From NCBI RefSeq assembly GCF_014884385.1, contig NZ_WKFH01000001.1, positions 1-64,000 of the forward strand: 64,000 nt of DNA. The letters run 5' to 3'. Below, in pieces: positions 26,449 to 35,714 of the stretch. Under the pieces are notes generated by a model. The model had not been told where the DNA came from. It saw only the letters and a program-made list of their open reading frames with translations, and did no database searches. How positions within the stretch are numbered: the first letter of the stretch is position 1; each line of letters starts with the position of its first letter. The position numbers and the translations under genes are program-made. Source of the DNA: Phycobacter azelaicus (GTDB taxonomy: Bacteria; Pseudomonadota; Alphaproteobacteria; Rhodobacterales; Rhodobacteraceae).

Positions 26449-27229
26449 CCCAGCAGGAGCCTCTATCGTCATCATGCTGCGCAGTCTTAAGCTCTATGGC
26501 ATGGCAAATGCGATTGAAGACTTGGTCGCCCAGGGCGCGCCAGCGTTCGAAGCTGCCACACCAATGCTGTCACAGCTGCTCAAGGCCGAGATCGCCGAAC
26601 GCGAGGTACGGTCCATCGCCTACCACACGAAGGTCGCCCGCTTCCCCGCATACAAGGATCTGACGGGCTTCGACTTTGCATCGAGTGAGATCAACGAAGC
26701 GACAGTGCGGCAGCTACACCGATGCGAGTTTATCGAAGCGGCCGAGAATGTCGTTTTGATCGGCGGTCCCGGAACGGGCAAGAGCCACACAGCCACAGCA
26801 ATCGGCGTCCAAGCCATCGAACATCACCGGCGTAAGGTGCGCTTCTTCTCGACCGTGGAATTGGTCAACGCGCTGGAGCAGGAGAAGGCGCTTGGTAAGG
26901 CAGGGAAACTGGCTGAGATGCTGACGAAGGTCGACTTGGTCATCTTGGACGAACTCGGCTACCTGCCGTTCAGTTCATCTGGCGGGGCGCTGCTCTTCCA
27001 TCTGCTCAGCAAGCTCTACGAGCGCACCAGCGTCATCATCACCACAAACCTCAGCTTCTCAGAATGGGCGCAGGTCTTCGGGGATGCAAAGATGACAACC
27101 GCGCTCCTCGATAGGCTGACTCACCGCTGCCACATCCTCGAAACCGGAAACGACAGCTACCGCTTCAAGGCCAGCGCTGAGGCTGCAAAAAAAACACGAA
27201 AGGAGGCCAAAACATTGACCGCGTCATAA
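26438..27229 (+). CDS. istB: IstB helper ATPase, copy 1
   Basis: IstB is the AAA+ regulator that remodels target DNA for IstA, related to DnaC. The 263-aa product starts at an ATG overlapping the istA end by 11 bp, behind GAGGAGAAGC. It has the Walker A GGPGTGKS near residue 110, Walker [16 protein letters not shown] and sensor [13 protein letters not shown]. Intact and identical in copy 2; copy 3 lacks the C-terminus. Confidence 0.93.
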   Translation: MRHDPAGASIVIMLRSLKLYGMANAIEDLVAQGAPAFEAATPMLSQLLKAEIAEREVRSIAYHTKVARFPAYKDLTGFDFASSEINEATVRQLHRCEFIEAAENVVLIGGPGTGKSHTATAIGVQAIEHHRRKVRFFSTVELVNALEQEKALGKAGKLAEMLTKVDLVILDELGYLPFSSSGGALLFHLLSKLYERTSVIITTNLSFSEWAQVFGDAKMTTALLDRLTHRCHILETGNDSYRFKASAEAAKKTRKEAKTLTAS

Positions 27230-27334
27230 ACCACGACGCATAACTGAGGGTGGGTCAAATCTCGGTGAAAATACCGGGTCAGTTCTCAGTGACAATCAAC
27301 AGGCTCGATCTATGAGCGACTTCTCGAATACGAG

Positions 27335-30121
27335 GTGACACGCGACGGCGACGACATCACCGTTCAGCCGAACATCTTTGCGCGCAAGGGATCGGGCAGC
27401 TATTACACGCCCGACGACTTGGTGCAGCTCATCCTGACCGAGACCCTTGAGCCGCTTGTCGAAGAGCGCAAACGCGCCTTCAGGGACAAGATCGCAGAGC
27501 TAGGGCAGGGGGACTTGCCCGATCATCGCAAGATCGGGCAGCTCAAACGCCTCGATCCTGCAACCGCGCTTCTTGACCTGAAAATCTGCGACCCGGCTAT
27601 GGGTTCTGGCCATTTCCTTGTGAGCCTCGTTGACTTCATGGCTGACCAGGTGATCGCCGCCATGGCCGAGGCCGAGCTCGATGCGCCTGAGGAATGGGGG
27701 GACTACATTTCCCCGCTTGGCGAGAGAATCGACACGATCCGCAACACCATCCTGGCCAATGCCGATGAACGCGACTGGACGATCGACGAGGAACAGCTCG
27801 ACGACCGGCACATCATCCGCCGCATGGTGCTCAAACGCTGCATCTACGGCGTAGACAAGAACCCGATGGCTGTGGAGCTCGCGAAGGTGGCGCTGTGGCT
27901 GCACACCTTCACCGTGGGCGCGCCGTTGTCCTTCCTCGACCACCATCTTCGCTGTGGTGACAGCCTTTTCGGCTCCTGGGTGAAGAAGGGCATCGACAAG
28001 GCTGCGACCTATGGCACGCCGCTCTTGCTGCACGAGCCGATGAAGCGTGCCCTGCGCGCGGCATCCAAGATGCAGATCGTCGAGGGGCTGACAGACGCCG
28101 AGATTGCCGAGGCGCACCGATCGGCAGACGTGTTTGCCGAGATCGAGGACATGACCGCGCCGCTCGACGCGCTCTTGAAGCTGATCCATGCGATCGACTG
28201 GCTCGACATCAAGGATAAGGCAGACAAAGCCGCGCTCAAAATATTCTTCGATGGTCAGTTTGGCGATCCGCTCGACATCGCCATGGGCAAGAAGGAGCCC
28301 AAGACCAAACGCGAAGAGGGACAGCGCTTTGCCGAGATACTTGGCCAGGCGCGCATTCTGATCGCGGAAGAAAACTTCCTCAACTGGCAAGTGACCTTCC
28401 CAGGCATTTGGTCCGATTGGGAAGAAGACGAGTTGACCGGCGGGTTTCATGCCGTAGTCGGCAACCCGCCATGGGATCGGATGAAGCTTCAGCAGGTCGA
28501 GTGGTTTGCGGAGCGCCGCCCCGAGATTGCGAAAGCTCAAAGAGCGTCGGATCGCAAGAAGATGATTACCGCGCTCGAAAAGGAAGGCGACCCGCTCGCG
28601 CAGAATTACGCCAAGGCATCCGAGAGGGCCGAGGCCGGAACGCGCATGGCGCGAAAGGGCGGCGACTATCCCTTGCTTTCCGGCGGGGACGTGAACCTTT
28701 ATTCGCTCTTTGTCGAACGCGCCATGACGCTGGTGCAGCCCACAGGGCTTACAGGGTTGATCGTACCCTCGGGCATCGCGTCCGACAAAACCGCCGCACC
28801 GTTCTTCAAGGGGGTGGCGACTGAGGGGCGGCTGAAGGCGCTTTATGATTTCGAGAACAAGAAGGTGTTCTTTCCCCACGTTCACGCGTCGTTCAAATTC
28901 TGCGCGTTTGTTGCCAGCCCGACCGAAACACCGGACGAAGCCAAACTGGCGTTCTATCTGCACAATATCGCCGAGTTGTCGGACCCAGAGCGTTGCTTCA
29001 CGCTGAGCGCCGAGGATTTCGCCCGCGTGAACCCCAACACTGGCACTGCGCCGATCTTTCGCTCACGCCGGGATGCCGAGCTGACCAAGGCGATCTACGC
29101 CGCTGCTCCGATCCTCGTGGACCGATCAGGCGGCGATGCCGTCAAAGCCTGGCCGGTGAAGTACGCGACCATGTTCCACATGACGAACGACTCCGGTTTG
29201 TTCCGCACCCGCAAGGAGTTGGAAGAGCAGGAGTCGGCCTATCCCTTGGGCGGCAATACCTTCGGAAGCGCCTCGGGCAACTGGCTGCCACTTTATGAAG
29301 GCAAGATGGTGCAAGCTTATGATCATCGCGCCGCCAATGTGGTGGTGAACCCTGAAAACCAGCACCGCCCCGCGCAGCCCGTGCCCGCCACAGAAGAGCT
29401 AAAAGCCAACCCCGACTGGGTTCCTGATCCACAGTTTTGGGTGAACACAGGCGAGTTGACTGACGCACTCGGGTTCTCATGGTGCATCAGCTACAAGATG
29501 ATCACCGCGCCCACGAACATGCGAACCATGATCGCAGCGGCTCTACCTCGATGCGGCGTCGGCAATTCAATGGGCATTTTGCTGCCTGAGAAGAACGGAA
29601 AAGAGGTTTTCCGGGGAGCCGCCAGTTTGATGTTGGGCAATATCAACTCAACGCCGTTTGATTTTGTGATGCGCCAGAAGGTGCAGGGACAAAACATCAA
29701 CTGGTTCATTGTCGAACAACTGCCCGTCATCGCGCCCGAGCGCTTCAATGAGCGCCAGTTTGGCTCTAAAACCGCCGCTCAAATCGTGCGAGAGGCGGTT
29801 CTTGAGCTCACCTACACCGCCCATGACATGGAACCGTTTGCGCGGGATATGGGCTATGTGGACAAGGCTGGAAACGTGAAGCCCCCCTTCACCTGGGATG
29901 AAGAGCGCCGCCTTGTCCTGCGCGCCAAGCTCGATGCCGTCTTCTTCCATCTCTATGGCATCACCGACCGCGACGACATCCGCTACATCTACTCGACCTT
30001 CCCGATCGTCGAGCGTGAAGAGAAAGCCGCCTATGGTGGCAAATACCGCTCTTGCGAGCTCTGCCTCGCCTACATGAACGCGCTCGCTGCCGGAAACCCC
30101 GACGCGGAGATCAAGCTATGA
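27335..30121 (+). CDS. Eco57I-class adenine-specific DNA methyltransferase, 5'-truncated by IS21
   Basis: The product methylates adenine N6 in DNA, probably within a restriction or phage-defence system. Coding sequence of the family (GSIYERLLEYEV) begins directly at the IS21 junction at 27302; the annotated 928 aa start from an in-frame GTG at 27335, and an N-terminal domain is missing. Visible motifs are YYTPDDLVQLIL, the SAM motif DPAMGSGHFLVSLVD near residue 86, VYGVDKNPMAVELAKVALWL, and catalytic NPPWDRMKLQQVEWFAER near 377. The NPPW box and length resemble DISARM DrmMI and BREX PglX relatives. The stop overlaps the ATG of the GHKL-nuclease gene (ATGA). Whether the truncated gene is expressed is unclear; any promoter would have to come from IS21. 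Confidence 0.75.
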   Translation: MTRDGDDITVQPNIFARKGSGSYYTPDDLVQLILTETLEPLVEERKRAFRDKIAELGQGDLPDHRKIGQLKRLDPATALLDLKICDPAMGSGHFLVSLVDFMADQVIAAMAEAELDAPEEWGDYISPLGERIDTIRNTILANADERDWTIDEEQLDDRHIIRRMVLKRCIYGVDKNPMAVELAKVALWLHTFTVGAPLSFLDHHLRCGDSLFGSWVKKGIDKAATYGTPLLLHEPMKRALRAASKMQIVEGLTDAEIAEAHRSADVFAEIEDMTAPLDALLKLIHAIDWLDIKDKADKAALKIFFDGQFGDPLDIAMGKKEPKTKREEGQRFAEILGQARILIAEENFLNWQVTFPGIWSDWEEDELTGGFHAVVGNPPWDRMKLQQVEWFAERRPEIAKAQRASDRKKMITALEKEGDPLAQNYAKASERAEAGTRMARKGGDYPLLSGGDVNLYSLFVERAMTLVQPTGLTGLIVPSGIASDKTAAPFFKGVATEGRLKALYDFENKKVFFPHVHASFKFCAFVASPTETPDEAKLAFYLHNIAELSDPERCFTLSAEDFARVNPNTGTAPIFRSRRDAELTKAIYAAAPILVDRSGGDAVKAWPVKYATMFHMTNDSGLFRTRKELEEQESAYPLGGNTFGSASGNWLPLYEGKMVQAYDHRAANVVVNPENQHRPAQPVPATEELKANPDWVPDPQFWVNTGELTDALGFSWCISYKMITAPTNMRTMIAAALPRCGVGNSMGILLPEKNGKEVFRGAASLMLGNINSTPFDFVMRQKVQGQNINWFIVEQLPVIAPERFNERQFGSKTAAQIVREAVLELTYTAHDMEPFARDMGYVDKAGNVKPPFTWDEERRLVLRAKLDAVFFHLYGITDRDDIRYIYSTFPIVEREEKAAYGGKYRSCELCLAYMNALAAGNPDAEIKL

Positions 30122-32121
30122 GCAACGTCAATGTCAGACGCGCCGTCGAGAATATCCGTTCTGGGACAAATGTTTACACCCCGCTTGTCGAAACCATCGT
30201 GAACGCTATCCAGGCGATCGAGGCCACATCGCCTGAAGCGGGCCGCGTTGATATTCTGGTGAAGCGGTCGAACCAGCAGGAACTTGAGGGCGGTCAGCCG
30301 CCCGTCGAAAGCTTCACTGTCATCGACAACGGCATCGGCTTTAACGACGAGAACAGGGATTCATTTGATACCCTTTACTCGGATCACAAGATCGCACAGG
30401 GCGGGAAGGGTTTCGGACGCTTCACCTGTCTGAAATACTTCGACGATTTACTCATCGAGAGCGTTTTCGAGCACGAAGAGGGACGGAAAAAGCGCGCCTT
30501 TAAGATGGGCAAGCAAACCGACATCATCGTCAACGAAAGTATTGAAGACTGTCCTGACGGCGACATCGGTTCCCGTGTCACCATGCACAAGGTCAAGCGC
30601 GCGTTTCCCGACAAGAAAATCAAGACGATTGCTCGGACACTGGTGGAGCGGCTTCTGCCGTACTTCATCGACGCCGACTATCGGTGTCCCGAGATCGGGA
30701 TCGCCGAGGAAGACGGAACGGGGCGGATCATTCTCAACAATTTTGTCAGCAATCAGCTTGCTGCGATGATCAAGGAGATTCCGCTCCAAGAGGGGGATAT
30801 CGTCCTCGGTTCAGGGGACAAGGAGCAGAAATTTCAGGTTCGCGTGTTCAAGCTCTACTCGCCGCGAAACCAGAAGAGCAAGATCAGCTTGGTTGCCGAC
30901 CGCCGAGAGGTCACGGACACTGCGATCCATAGCTTTGTGCCAGAATTTGTGGATGAATTTTTTGAAGAAGGATCATCTGAGGGCGAAGAAAGAGATCGCA
31001 ACTACATCGTTAAGGCCTATGTCTTCGGCCCGTATCTCGATGCCAACGTGTCACTTGAGCGGGGCGGTTTCGACTTTCCCAAGGGCGACGACCTGCTTCA
31101 TCCCATCTCACAGGCTGAGATCGAGCAGGCAGCCGCGCAAATCGCGCGCGATGCGCTTGGTGATACGATCACCGCACGTCAGGAAAAGAAACGCACTCAG
31201 GTTCGCAGCTATGTAGAGGATTCAGCGCCCTGGCACCGGACGATCGCAGAGGATATCGACCTGTCGTCGATGCCCTATAACCCGACCCCAGAGCAAATTG
31301 AGACGGTCTTTCAGAAAGAAAAATTCTCCCAGGAAGTATCCATCCGCCAGCAAGTCAACAAGATGCTCAGCGAAACGGACGCGGAGGGGCTTAAAGATGG
31401 CCTACCGAAAATCTTGGATCAGATATCGAAAACCAGTCGCAATGACCTAATCCACTATATTGCGCTGCGAAAGCATGTGCTGACGCTCTTCGGGAAAAGC
31501 TTCGAGCTTACCGACGACCAAAAATACCCGTCCGAGGGAACCGTCCACGACATCATATTCCCTCGAAAGGGCGATACGGCCGCGACAGCATACGAGGATC
31601 ACAATCTTTGGATTATCGACGAACGGCTCAACTTCACGAATTTCGTAAGCTCAGACAAGCCGTTGGATGGCGGCGCGACTGAGCGCCCGGACTTGTTGGT
31701 GTTTGACAAGCCAGTGCTGTTCAGGGGGGATAACGAGGCGAGCAATCCGATCACCGTCTTCGAGTTCAAGAAGCCGGGGCGCGATGACTTTGTGAACCCG
31801 TCATCGAAGGAAGACCCAGTGCAGCAGATCATCCGGTATGTGAACAACGTCAAGAAGGGCAAATTCAAGACCCCCAAAGGACGCCAAATCCAAGTTGCTG
31901 ATAACACGCCGTTCTATGGCTACGTCATGTGTGAAATCACCGAAAAGGTCAAAGAGTGGCTGAAGATGGAGAAGGACTTCACGCCCATGCCTGACGGCGG
32001 GGGATGGTTTAAGTGGTTTGGGAATAACAACCTCTACATGGAGGTTTTGAGCTGGGACAAGGTGCTGCGAGACGCTGAGATGCGCAACAGTGTCTTCTTC
32101 CACAAGCTTGGCATCGACTGA
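30118..32121 (+). CDS. GHKL ATPase with C-terminal PD-(D/E)XK nuclease-like domain
   Basis: A 667-aa protein. The N-terminal 200 residues are a GHKL (Hsp90/MutL-type) ATPase: N-box ETIVNAIQAIE near residue 25, G1 box VIDNGIGFND near 70, G2 box GGKGFGRFTCLKYF near 95. Near the C-terminus ERPDLLVFD (Asp about 525) followed by ITVFEFKKPGRDDF (Glu 549, Lys 551) fits the PD-(D/E)XK nuclease core. A helical linker lies between. The ATG overlaps the methyltransferase stop, so the two are co-translated and probably act together, by analogy a modification/nuclease pair controlled by ATP-driven dimerisation. I know no named system with precisely this pair. Intact. Confidence 0.7.
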   Translation: MSNVNVRRAVENIRSGTNVYTPLVETIVNAIQAIEATSPEAGRVDILVKRSNQQELEGGQPPVESFTVIDNGIGFNDENRDSFDTLYSDHKIAQGGKGFGRFTCLKYFDDLLIESVFEHEEGRKKRAFKMGKQTDIIVNESIEDCPDGDIGSRVTMHKVKRAFPDKKIKTIARTLVERLLPYFIDADYRCPEIGIAEEDGTGRIILNNFVSNQLAAMIKEIPLQEGDIVLGSGDKEQKFQVRVFKLYSPRNQKSKISLVADRREVTDTAIHSFVPEFVDEFFEEGSSEGEERDRNYIVKAYVFGPYLDANVSLERGGFDFPKGDDLLHPISQAEIEQAAAQIARDALGDTITARQEKKRTQVRSYVEDSAPWHRTIAEDIDLSSMPYNPTPEQIETVFQKEKFSQEVSIRQQVNKMLSETDAEGLKDGLPKILDQISKTSRNDLIHYIALRKHVLTLFGKSFELTDDQKYPSEGTVHDIIFPRKGDTAATAYEDHNLWIIDERLNFTNFVSSDKPLDGGATERPDLLVFDKPVLFRGDNEASNPITVFEFKKPGRDDFVNPSSKEDPVQQIIRYVNNVKKGKFKTPKGRQIQVADNTPFYGYVMCEITEKVKEWLKMEKDFTPMPDGGGWFKWFGNNNLYMEVLSWDKVLRDAEMRNSVFFHKLGID

Positions 32122-32366
32122 TCTCCACGGGTGCGTGCAAAAATCAAGACTTTTGCACACTCACTCGAAACTGGTACCCTCAATGGCTTAGAGCGTGCAC
32201 AATTCACGATCGGAATTTGTGAAAAGAAACGCTGACTTTGAACGCGGGAGGCTCTGATCGGGGTTTGACCGCTTCTTGGCACGAACGATCCGCTGCGCAC
32301 AAATGTCGGCTTTGTAGGCTGCAAAAGCAGCAATTTGACTGGTAGGTAAGTGTCGGGATTGGGCCG
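32122..32366. other. Convergent intergenic region
   Basis: 245 bp between the converging GHKL-nuclease gene and virB6. AT-richer than its surroundings, with no supportable gene and no strong terminator found by eye. Confidence 0.4.
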
Positions 32367-33446
32367 TCACCGCCTGCCGAGACGACCCAACCTTGAAAGC
32401 TGCGCCAGCATTCGGGCTCCTGTGCCGGTCCCGTCGCTGGACGTAGCTGCGGTTGGACCACCAGCAGTATTGGGTCGGCTTGGCAACGCTTGCACACCAA
32501 AGAATTGGCGCGCGCGCAGAGCTGCATATTCTGCGCCTGTCGCACCTCCGATGGCGTACCGGTTGTAGACTTGCTGGCTTCCTGCAAGCCCTCGAGCAAA
32601 GGCATAGCTGCCACCGAAGCCAGCAGAGAGCGCTGGCATCATGATGTTTCCGGAAATCGCCCGAACCAGGAATGGCGTTGCTATGATGAAGCCCTTTGCC
32701 ATGAGCACCATCATGAAGAAGGGGATGAGCGCGCCGATGTTGGAGGCGCCTTCCGGGTCGCCTAGCTCAGCAAGAAGCGCACGCGAGACACCCGTGATGG
32801 TCGCGAACACGCCGGCCACGACGATAGGGTACATCGCAAAGGAAATCAGCGCCGATAGCCAGCGCGCGAAATAATCCTTGGTCACTTCAAAAAGGGTCAG
32901 GAAGATCATGATCGGTGCAATCCCGATCAGCAGAGCGATCATGAGCCTTGACGCAACGACGATGAACGCCGCCAAGCCACCGAGGATCGAGAGCAGCAAA
33001 ACCCCCAGGGTGTCCAACAGGGCACCGGCCATCCAGTTCAGTTCAGACCCCGCAGCATTCAAATAGTCCCCGAGCGCCGCGATCAGGTCATCGAACTCCT
33101 CTGCGAAGGTACCGGATGGGCCCGGTGATCCGCCGCCGACTGAGGCCACGAGCGATCCGGCAATGCTGTCGATCCCATTTAGGATCGCCGCAGCAAGGAT
33201 GTTGAACTGCACCCAGTTGGTTGCAAATGCGCCTATCAGCCCGACTTTCACGGCGAGCCAGAAGGCCGTGCGCCCGTCCATGGCGCGATACTGGTAGATC
33301 GTGTTGATGAAAACCAGAATGACCACGAGCGTGGTGCCGAGTACGAGCATCGTTCCCACAGTTGCGGCGACCGCCCCGAATTGTGTCTCTGCAGCGGTAT
33401 TGAGATAGCCTTCAGCCGTTTCGACGAAGTAGGTGACGACACTCAT
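32367..33446 (-). CDS. virB6: VirB6-type T4SS inner-membrane protein
   Basis: VirB6 is the polytopic inner-membrane channel component of type IV secretion systems. The 359-aa protein has five to six long hydrophobic segments (VGTMLVLGTTLVVILVFI, LAVKVGLIGAFATNW, LGVLLLSILGGLAAFIVVA, LMIALLIGIAPIMIFLTLF, LISFAMYPIVVAGVFATI, LIPFFMMVLMAKGFIIATPF). The periplasmic loop carries GGGSPGPSGTFAEEFDDLI. The family motif around W-x-x-A...YP is present, and the C-terminal 70 residues are a Ser/Gly/Thr-rich tail. It is last in a minus-strand row with virB11, a DUF4177-like gene and a secreted small protein. Confidence 0.8.
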   Translation of the reverse strand: MSVVTYFVETAEGYLNTAAETQFGAVAATVGTMLVLGTTLVVILVFINTIYQYRAMDGRTAFWLAVKVGLIGAFATNWVQFNILAAAILNGIDSIAGSLVASVGGGSPGPSGTFAEEFDDLIAALGDYLNAAGSELNWMAGALLDTLGVLLLSILGGLAAFIVVASRLMIALLIGIAPIMIFLTLFEVTKDYFARWLSALISFAMYPIVVAGVFATITGVSRALLAELGDPEGASNIGALIPFFMMVLMAKGFIIATPFLVRAISGNIMMPALSAGFGGSYAFARGLAGSQQVYNRYAIGGATGAEYAALRARQFFGVQALPSRPNTAGGPTAATSSDGTGTGARMLAQLSRLGRLGRR

Positions 33447-33452
33447 GGAGCC

Positions 33453-33857
33453 CTACCAGTTTCCAGCGGCTTGGCAGATTGGCATGGCTTCGCGCCGAAG
33501 CTCATTCGCCTGTCGTCGGTATTCTGACGTCGCTTCCACGATGTCCCAGTATTCAGATGCGGCGAAATGCTCGAAGTAGACGCCTTCAGCTGCCTCCCAA
33601 GTCGGATACCACGTTGGACATTCACAGCTTTGGGCTTCAACGATGCGTTGCATGCTCTGCGCCCGATAGATCTGTTGGATCAGGAGCCGCTTGTGGGACT
33701 CGCGTACAGCGATGTCTTGCATCCACTGCGGCTCTGGAGGCTGGTCGGGACAGACATCTGGCTGGTTATCGAGCGTTGGGATCAGGTTCCGTTCAGCAAC
33801 GCCAGCGGTTGCGCAGAGAACGACGAGCAGGCCTGCTGACGCAACGACCCGCATCAT
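33453..33857 (-). CDS. Secreted T4SS-associated small protein
   Basis: A 134-aa product with a clear signal peptide (MMRVVASAGLLVVLCATAGVAE). The mature part holds CECPTWYPTWEAAEGVYFEHFAASEYWDIVEAT and four or more cysteines, consistent with periplasmic disulfides. It sits 6 bp before virB6 and overlaps the upstream gene by 4 bp, so it belongs to the transfer operon. Position matches a VirB5/VirB7-like spot but the sequence does not identify it. Confidence 0.6.
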   Translation of the reverse strand: MMRVVASAGLLVVLCATAGVAERNLIPTLDNQPDVCPDQPPEPQWMQDIAVRESHKRLLIQQIYRAQSMQRIVEAQSCECPTWYPTWEAAEGVYFEHFAASEYWDIVEATSEYRRQANELRREAMPICQAAGNW

Positions 33858-34042
33858 TCTGAAGCCACCTTCGTCGCCAAAGATTCACGCTTCAAGAACG
33901 TGGTATAGCCGTAGTCACCGGCTTCAGCTGTAATGACTTCCCATCCCTCTGCGCCGCGCTCATTCAAGGCGCTTCGCATCGCGTCATAGTCCTTTTGTTT
34001 CTTCACCTGGAAAAACAGAATGTCGTACTCAAAGGTCTTCAT
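33854..34042 (-). CDS. DUF4177-like small protein
   Basis: A 62-aa product: MKTFEYDILFFQVKKQKDYDAMRSALNERGAEGWEV followed by TTFLKRE. The W-E-V centre with a preceding N-x-x-G-x-x-G is the DUF4177 pattern. Function unknown. It overlaps virB11 by 4 bp upstream and the secreted gene by 4 bp downstream, so translation is coupled across the operon. Confidence 0.65.
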   Translation of the reverse strand: MKTFEYDILFFQVKKQKDYDAMRSALNERGAEGWEVITAEAGDYGYTTFLKRESLATKVASE

Positions 34043-35025
34043 TGGGAAGCTCCGATCTCGGTTGCGCCGGGTAGGTAGAATTCGGTGATGCCGCGCCTGC
34101 CATCGTGGCGACCGGCCTGGATGATCACGTCGATGGAATTCTCTATGTATTGGATCATGTCGGCATAGGTCATCGGGATCTCGGTCTTAAGCGCTGCGAT
34201 GGCCAGACGCTGCACGGCGAGCTGCGGTGTTTCGGCGTGAAGCGTGGTCATGGACCCGCCATGGCCCGTGTTAATCGCCTCGAGGAAGGTCATGGCCTCC
34301 TTGCCGCGCACCTCGCCCAGGATGATCCGGTCGGGGCGCATGCGCAGCGTGGCAGTGAGCAAGACATCGGCGGTCTGGAACTCCGCGTCGCGGTTGGCAA
34401 TCAGGGTCACGGCATTCGGCTGGGTCGGCAGAAGCTCGGCGGCTTCCTCGATGGTGACGATGCGTTCCTCGGCAGGCACGTGGGCGAGGATCTTCCGCGC
34501 GGCGACGGTCTTGCCGGTGGAGGTGCCGCCAGAGACGATCATGTTGAGCTTGTTGTCGACGCAGAAGGCCAGCGCATCGTCGATCACGCCGGACGCCACG
34601 ACCTCTCGCAGTTCGCGGGTTTTCTCGAGGCGGAGCTCTTCGAGCTTACGCTCCTTGCCAAAGAGGAAATCTAGCGCAATGCCTTCAAGCGGCAGGCTAG
34701 AAAAAAACCGAAGACTGATCGACATGGCCGAGAGCACGGCGGGAGGGGTGATGACCTGAGCCCGGATCGGGCGGCCCTTGTAGGTGATCGAGACCGAGAC
34801 GATCGGGCGGTCCTTGCTCAACGTTGTGTTGGCGGAGGAGGCGACCTGGTTGCCGAGGTCTTTGACCTCCGTGGCGGTCAGCTTCTGGTCCAGCACCCGC
34901 ATGAAATGATCGCCGTGGAATTCTCCCCAGCAGGTCCCGTCAGGGTTGATGCAGATCTCGATGACATCGTCGCGGGCGGCGGCATCGATCCGGTCGAGTG
35001 AGGTCTGGAGATAGCTCAGCGACAT
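34039..35025 (-). CDS. virB11: VirB11-type secretion ATPase
   Basis: VirB11 is the hexameric traffic ATPase of T4SS. I start it at the ATG at 35025 (MSLSYLQTSLDRID, 328 aa); the frame is open 32 codons further but those overlap the virB10 tail. Motifs are Walker A SGGTSTGKTVAARK near residues 165-173, the Asp box RIVTIEEAAELL, Walker B MRPDRIILGEVRGKEA and the His box NTGHGGSMTTLHAETP. Length is typical. Intact although the upstream operon is gone. There is no other virB gene in the window beyond virB6 and the virB10 end. Confidence 0.9.
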   Translation of the reverse strand: MSLSYLQTSLDRIDAAARDDVIEICINPDGTCWGEFHGDHFMRVLDQKLTATEVKDLGNQVASSANTTLSKDRPIVSVSITYKGRPIRAQVITPPAVLSAMSISLRFFSSLPLEGIALDFLFGKERKLEELRLEKTRELREVVASGVIDDALAFCVDNKLNMIVSGGTSTGKTVAARKILAHVPAEERIVTIEEAAELLPTQPNAVTLIANRDAEFQTADVLLTATLRMRPDRIILGEVRGKEAMTFLEAINTGHGGSMTTLHAETPQLAVQRLAIAALKTEIPMTYADMIQYIENSIDVIIQAGRHDGRRGITEFYLPGATEIGASQ

Positions 35026-35029
35026 GGGC

Positions 35030-35149
35030 TCAGAAAATCTCCAGATCTCGGTCGACCATGACCGTGACGCGCGCGCCTTGGTCGACATAGATAACGGGGC
35101 CGATCGAAAGGTAATCGCCAATCACACTATCCGACGCATCAGTTTGAGA
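35030..35149 (-). pseudogene. virB10: C-terminal remnant of virB10
   Basis: Read leftward this frame gives VIGDYLSIGPVIYVDQGARVTVMVDRDLEIF and a stop 4 bp before virB11. The G-x-x-V-x-V-x-x-DL-F ending is that of VirB10/TrbI. Only about 30 codons remain; upstream the sequence turns into IS3-family transposase around 35120-35140. The T4SS operon was therefore cut here by the insertion. Confidence 0.7.
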
Positions 35150-35660
35150 TCATCATCACTGGTGGGACGCGGCTCGTAATAGAGACTGCCGCGGCTGATC
35201 CCGAGCAGATCGGCCTGACGCGTGAGGCTCAGCTTGTGGTCACGGTTGGTCATTTCTTTGCGCTCCCCAACAGACCGGCCTTGGCGAGCTTTCATCGGGC
35301 TTACGCGGCCCCACCGGGGCCACGGTCCCTCTTCAATCCCAAAAAATCATTTTCCAGCGTCAGCTGGCCAATCTTCGCATGCAACGATTTGATGTCGATC
35401 TCGGGCTCTTTCGACGCCTTCGGCTTGTCGTCGAAAACATCCGCCACGCCGTCGACGAGCTGGTTCGTCGGGAAAACCATTCACCGGATGGTTTTCTGTT
35501 CCTCCTCACTCCACTGCTTGATCTGGTTGGGGTGAACGTCAAACTGCGTCGCCAGTTCGCTCATCGTTTTGTCGCCCTTCAAGGCTGCCAATGCGACTTT
35601 CGCCTTGAAAGCAGGGCTGTGGTTCCGTCTGGGTCGTCTTGCCATGTTCGCTCCTTCGTC
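35120..35660 (-). mobile_element. IS3-family remnant A (orfA plus start of orfB)
   Basis: From the ATG at 35645 the minus strand reads an IS3 orfA start (RNHSPAFKAKVALAALKGDKTMSELATQFDVHPNQIKQW), is interrupted by a stop inside a small inserted hairpin (35472-35496), and resumes as VDGVADVFDDKPKASKEPEIDIKSLHAKIGQLTLENDFLG. From 35253 it reads the start of orfB (KLSLTRQADLLGISRGSLYYEPRP) until about 35125, where virB10 sequence begins. Catalytic core absent. Confidence 0.7.
35472..35496. repeat. Hairpin inserted in IS3 orfA
   Basis: GAAAACCAT (35472-35480) and ATGGTTTTC (35488-35496) form a perfect 9-bp inverted repeat around TCACCGG. It lies where orfA homology is interrupted by about ten foreign codons including a stop, so it looks inserted rather than native. 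Confidence 0.5.
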
Positions 35661-35714
35661 CCGGCTCGCTGCCGGATCAAAAGCGGAAAATCCACCTAAC
35701 TCGACTGTTCAGAT

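Larger units (their letters stand above)
24806..27301 (+). mobile_element. IS21-family element, copy 1 (complete)
   Basis: A 2496-bp element with ends TGTTGATTGTCACTGAGAAC and its inverted counterpart. The left end has a second direct copy of TTGTCACTGAGAA(T)TGACCC inside, as usual for IS21 multiple terminal sites. It encodes istA and istB. No target duplication is visible: the left flank is CAAGAC, the right GGCTCG. It truncates the upstream hypothetical gene and the downstream methyltransferase. Copies 2 (46332-48827) and 3 (59674-62019) encode identical proteins. Confidence 0.92.
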
